64,000 nucleotides of DNA from Halalkalibacter hemicellulosilyticusJCM 9152 (lineage in GTDB: Bacteria > Bacillota > Bacilli > Bacillales > Bacillaceae_D): positions 1 to 64,000 of the forward strand of contig NZ_BAUU01000002.1 in NCBI RefSeq assembly GCF_000513115.1, given 5' to 3'. A model generated the notes under the pieces. The model was not told the DNA's origin, did no database searches, and saw only the letters and a list, made by a program, of their open reading frames with translations. Positions 62,322 through 64,000 of the stretch are shown piece by piece. How positions within the stretch are numbered: the first letter of the stretch is position 1; the number at the start of each line of letters is the position of its first letter. The position numbers and the translations under genes were made by a program.

Positions 62322-63380
62322 ATGGACAGAAAACAATACATTATTTTATCAATATTAGCTGCTTTTAATGGAGAACGTTCTATTTTTGGTGCTTATCATG
62401 TATTGCAAGGAAAAAAATCATCTCAAACCATTCAAGACCATGCTCTATTTATGATATCTGCTTATTTTGGTCTATTTCCAAAGTGGTCAAGAGACGATTT
62501 TATTTTCGAAGTAAAGAAATTGATTGATCTCAATTATATTGAAAAGATCAACAATGATCGTGTGAAATTAACTAAATTCGGTATACAAACATATGAACAA
62601 AAAAAAGATACAAACGGTTTTGCTCATGATTTAAATGGGTGGAAGTACCACAAATGGTCGGATATTGTTTGGTTAAGGCTAGCACTTTACATTCAATCAT
62701 TGTCTTTTTTAATGTCAAAAGAATCGAAGTTTTACCCTTTAACACAAAGGTATTCGGTTCAACAGTGGGTCAAGAAAAACCTGCCGAAAGATTCCGAGAT
62801 ACAGAAACAACAATTTGTTCAATTACATAACGAATTAAAATCGATATTAGATGATTGTGAAACAGAGCAAGCAGAAGCTTTTACTTATCAATTATCGAGT
62901 AAAAACCATATAGGCAAAACAAAGAAACAAATAGCTGAAGTAATGGCGACTTCTGAGGATATCGTTGCTCTATTACACATATCTGTCATCCATAAAATAT
63001 GTAACTTGGCTCAAAATGTAACAGTTTATCCAATGCTACACCTGTTTGTAAACGAAATTGAGGGTCAGGTTATGCTTACAGATTCAACGAAAAAGACGTA
63101 TGAACTCATACAAAAGGGGCTTAGTTTAAATGATATCATGAAGCTTCGACAATTAAAAAAAAGTACGATAGAAGATCATATTGTTGAAATGGCCTATGCA
63201 GATGTTCCTTTCCCATACAAATTATTTATTACGGAAAAAGAAGAAAATGAAATTATTCAATGTATCAATCAATTAAGAACAACAAAATTAAGAGTCATTA
63301 AAGAGCAGTTAAATGATACTGTTACATATTTTATGATTCGACTTGTTATAGCAATAAGGAAGGTGCGCTATGAGTCTTGA
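62322..63380 (+). CDS. ypbB: YpbB family protein (RecQ-associated, helix-turn-helix domain)
   Basis: A 352-residue protein beginning MDRKQYIILSILAAFNGERS, with YHVLQGKKSSQTIQDHALFM in the N-terminal part and a C-terminal helix-turn-helix, ELIQKGLSLNDIMKLRQLKK with STIEDHIVEMA. The family is found next to recQ in Bacillaceae; its function is not established. The start at ATG 62322 is favoured because GGTG lies upstream; an in-frame GTG at 62295 has no clear site. It overlaps recQ by 11 bases. The 296 bases between fer and this start are AT-rich and show no other gene. Confidence 0.88.
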   Translation: MDRKQYIILSILAAFNGERSIFGAYHVLQGKKSSQTIQDHALFMISAYFGLFPKWSRDDFIFEVKKLIDLNYIEKINNDRVKLTKFGIQTYEQKKDTNGFAHDLNGWKYHKWSDIVWLRLALYIQSLSFLMSKESKFYPLTQRYSVQQWVKKNLPKDSEIQKQQFVQLHNELKSILDDCETEQAEAFTYQLSSKNHIGKTKKQIAEVMATSEDIVALLHISVIHKICNLAQNVTVYPMLHLFVNEIEGQVMLTDSTKKTYELIQKGLSLNDIMKLRQLKKSTIEDHIVEMAYADVPFPYKLFITEKEENEIIQCINQLRTTKLRVIKEQLNDTVTYFMIRLVIAIRKVRYES

Positions 63381-64000
63381 GCAAGTATTAAAAAAGAAAT
63401 TTGGTTATGAGAAATTTCGTAATGACCAAGAACCTATTATACGTGCCATTATGTCGAAGCGTAATGTGTTAGCTATATTACCGACTGGAACAGGTAAATC
63501 TATTTGTTATCAATTACCGGCGTTGTTGTTAGATGGTATAACGATTGTCGTTTCTCCATTACTATCGTTAATGGAGGACCAGGTTCAAGAACTTCGAACT
63601 AGTGGTATTAAAGAAGTGGTAGCCATTAACAGTTTTATGCGAAAAGAAGACCAAAGGCGAGTTATTAATAATTTACAGCGATATAAGTTAGTGTATGTAT
63701 CACCTGAAATGTTACAGCATCGACATTTGAAAAGTCGGATGTTACAGGTGCAGGTGTCTTTGTTTGTCGTTGATGAAGCACATTGTATTTCTCAGTGGGG
63801 TCATGATTTCAGACCTGATTATTTAAGGTTAGGGGATGTTATTCAACATCTAGGTAGTCCACCGTGTTTAGCCATTACAGCTACAGCTACAAAAGAAGTT
63901 CAACGTGATCTTATCGCTCAATTATCGCTTCATAATCCTAAGCGATTTATTCAATCGATCAATCGTCCTGAAATTGTGCTATCAGTTGAGAACTGTGTTT
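63370..64000 (+). CDS. recQ: ATP-dependent DNA helicase RecQ, 5' part (cut by window end)
   Basis: The frame opens at ATG 63370 (site AAGGAAGGTG) and runs to the window end without a stop, giving 210 residues. Superfamily 2 helicase motifs appear in order: motif 0 FGYEKFRNDQEPIIRAI, Walker A ILPTGTGKSICYQLPALLL, VVSPLLSLMEDQV, DEAH-box VVDEAHCISQWGHDFRPDY and the ITATATKEVQRDL motif III. RecQ unwinds DNA during recombination and fork repair. It overlaps ypbB, so the two are translated together. Confidence 0.95.
   Translation, partial: MSLEQVLKKKFGYEKFRNDQEPIIRAIMSKRNVLAILPTGTGKSICYQLPALLLDGITIVVSPLLSLMEDQVQELRTSGIKEVVAINSFMRKEDQRRVINNLQRYKLVYVSPEMLQHRHLKSRMLQVQVSLFVVDEAHCISQWGHDFRPDYLRLGDVIQHLGSPPCLAITATATKEVQRDLIAQLSLHNPKRFIQSINRPEIVLSVENCV

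Overview
The window is chromosomal DNA from a low-GC, endospore-forming member of the Bacillaceae (Bacillus sensu lato, possibly an alkaliphile-type relative; the species cannot be fixed from the sequence alone). The evidence is the gene order ribDE-ribBA-ribH-ribT-ypuF-scpA-scpB ... dacF-spmA-spmB-rluB-resABCDE ... serA ... fer-ypbB-recQ, which follows the Bacillus subtilis backbone. Strong AGGAGG-type ribosome sites, sporulation and germination genes, and classical Firmicute leader RNAs agree. No rRNA, tRNA, CRISPR array, transposase or prophage gene was seen.

Layout. Positions 1-24.9 kb are a mosaic of accessory and general genes: DUF1989 protein, CotF-like coat protein, YqcI/YcgG protein, PRC-barrel protein, NfrA-type flavin reductase, HAD phosphatase, SIMPL protein, a YolD-like gene behind two LexA-like boxes, semialdehyde dehydrogenase, an ArAE-type membrane protein, SMI1/KNR4 protein, GH2 beta-mannosidase, TraB/GumN lipoprotein, Mn pyrophosphatase, and a yybP-ykoY (Mn) riboswitch before DUF1232 and TerC genes. 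These are followed by an alcohol dehydrogenase/class II aldolase pair, a lipid kinase and a GT28 glycosyltransferase. Positions 25.0-29.4 kb hold the riboflavin operon behind an FMN riboswitch. At 29.5-32.7 kb are ypuF, scpAB and an extended superoxide dismutase.

Positions 32.8-40.2 kb are the most distinctive part. A complete second spoVA-type operon (DUF1657, YhcN/YlaJ lipoprotein, SpoVAC, SpoVAD, SpoVAE, DUF1657, and a DUF421+DUF1657 '2Duf' protein) has the content and order of the spoVA-2mob operon known to raise spore wet-heat resistance. It is bracketed by two further DUF421 genes, an alkaline-phosphatase-superfamily lipoprotein gene and an unknown membrane-anchored gene. Positions 40.5-49.7 kb carry dacF-spmAB, rluB and resABCDE (cytochrome c maturation and the redox two-component system). 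Next come metE under a cobalamin riboswitch with a divergent PduO-type adenosyltransferase gene, a gerABC-type germinant-receptor operon, an M23/LysM peptidase, serA under a T-box, an M14 LysM carboxypeptidase, ferredoxin, ypbB and the 5' part of recQ (cut by the window end).

Two cross-cutting observations stand out. (i) Six genes carry single-base frameshifts, at least four in homopolymer runs, including the conserved resB and a germination gene; this looks more like sequencing error than decay. (ii) A structured intergenic repeat of about 130 bp occurs at about 19.3 kb and 40.3 kb, with a more diverged relative at about 32.7 kb, in different transcriptional contexts.
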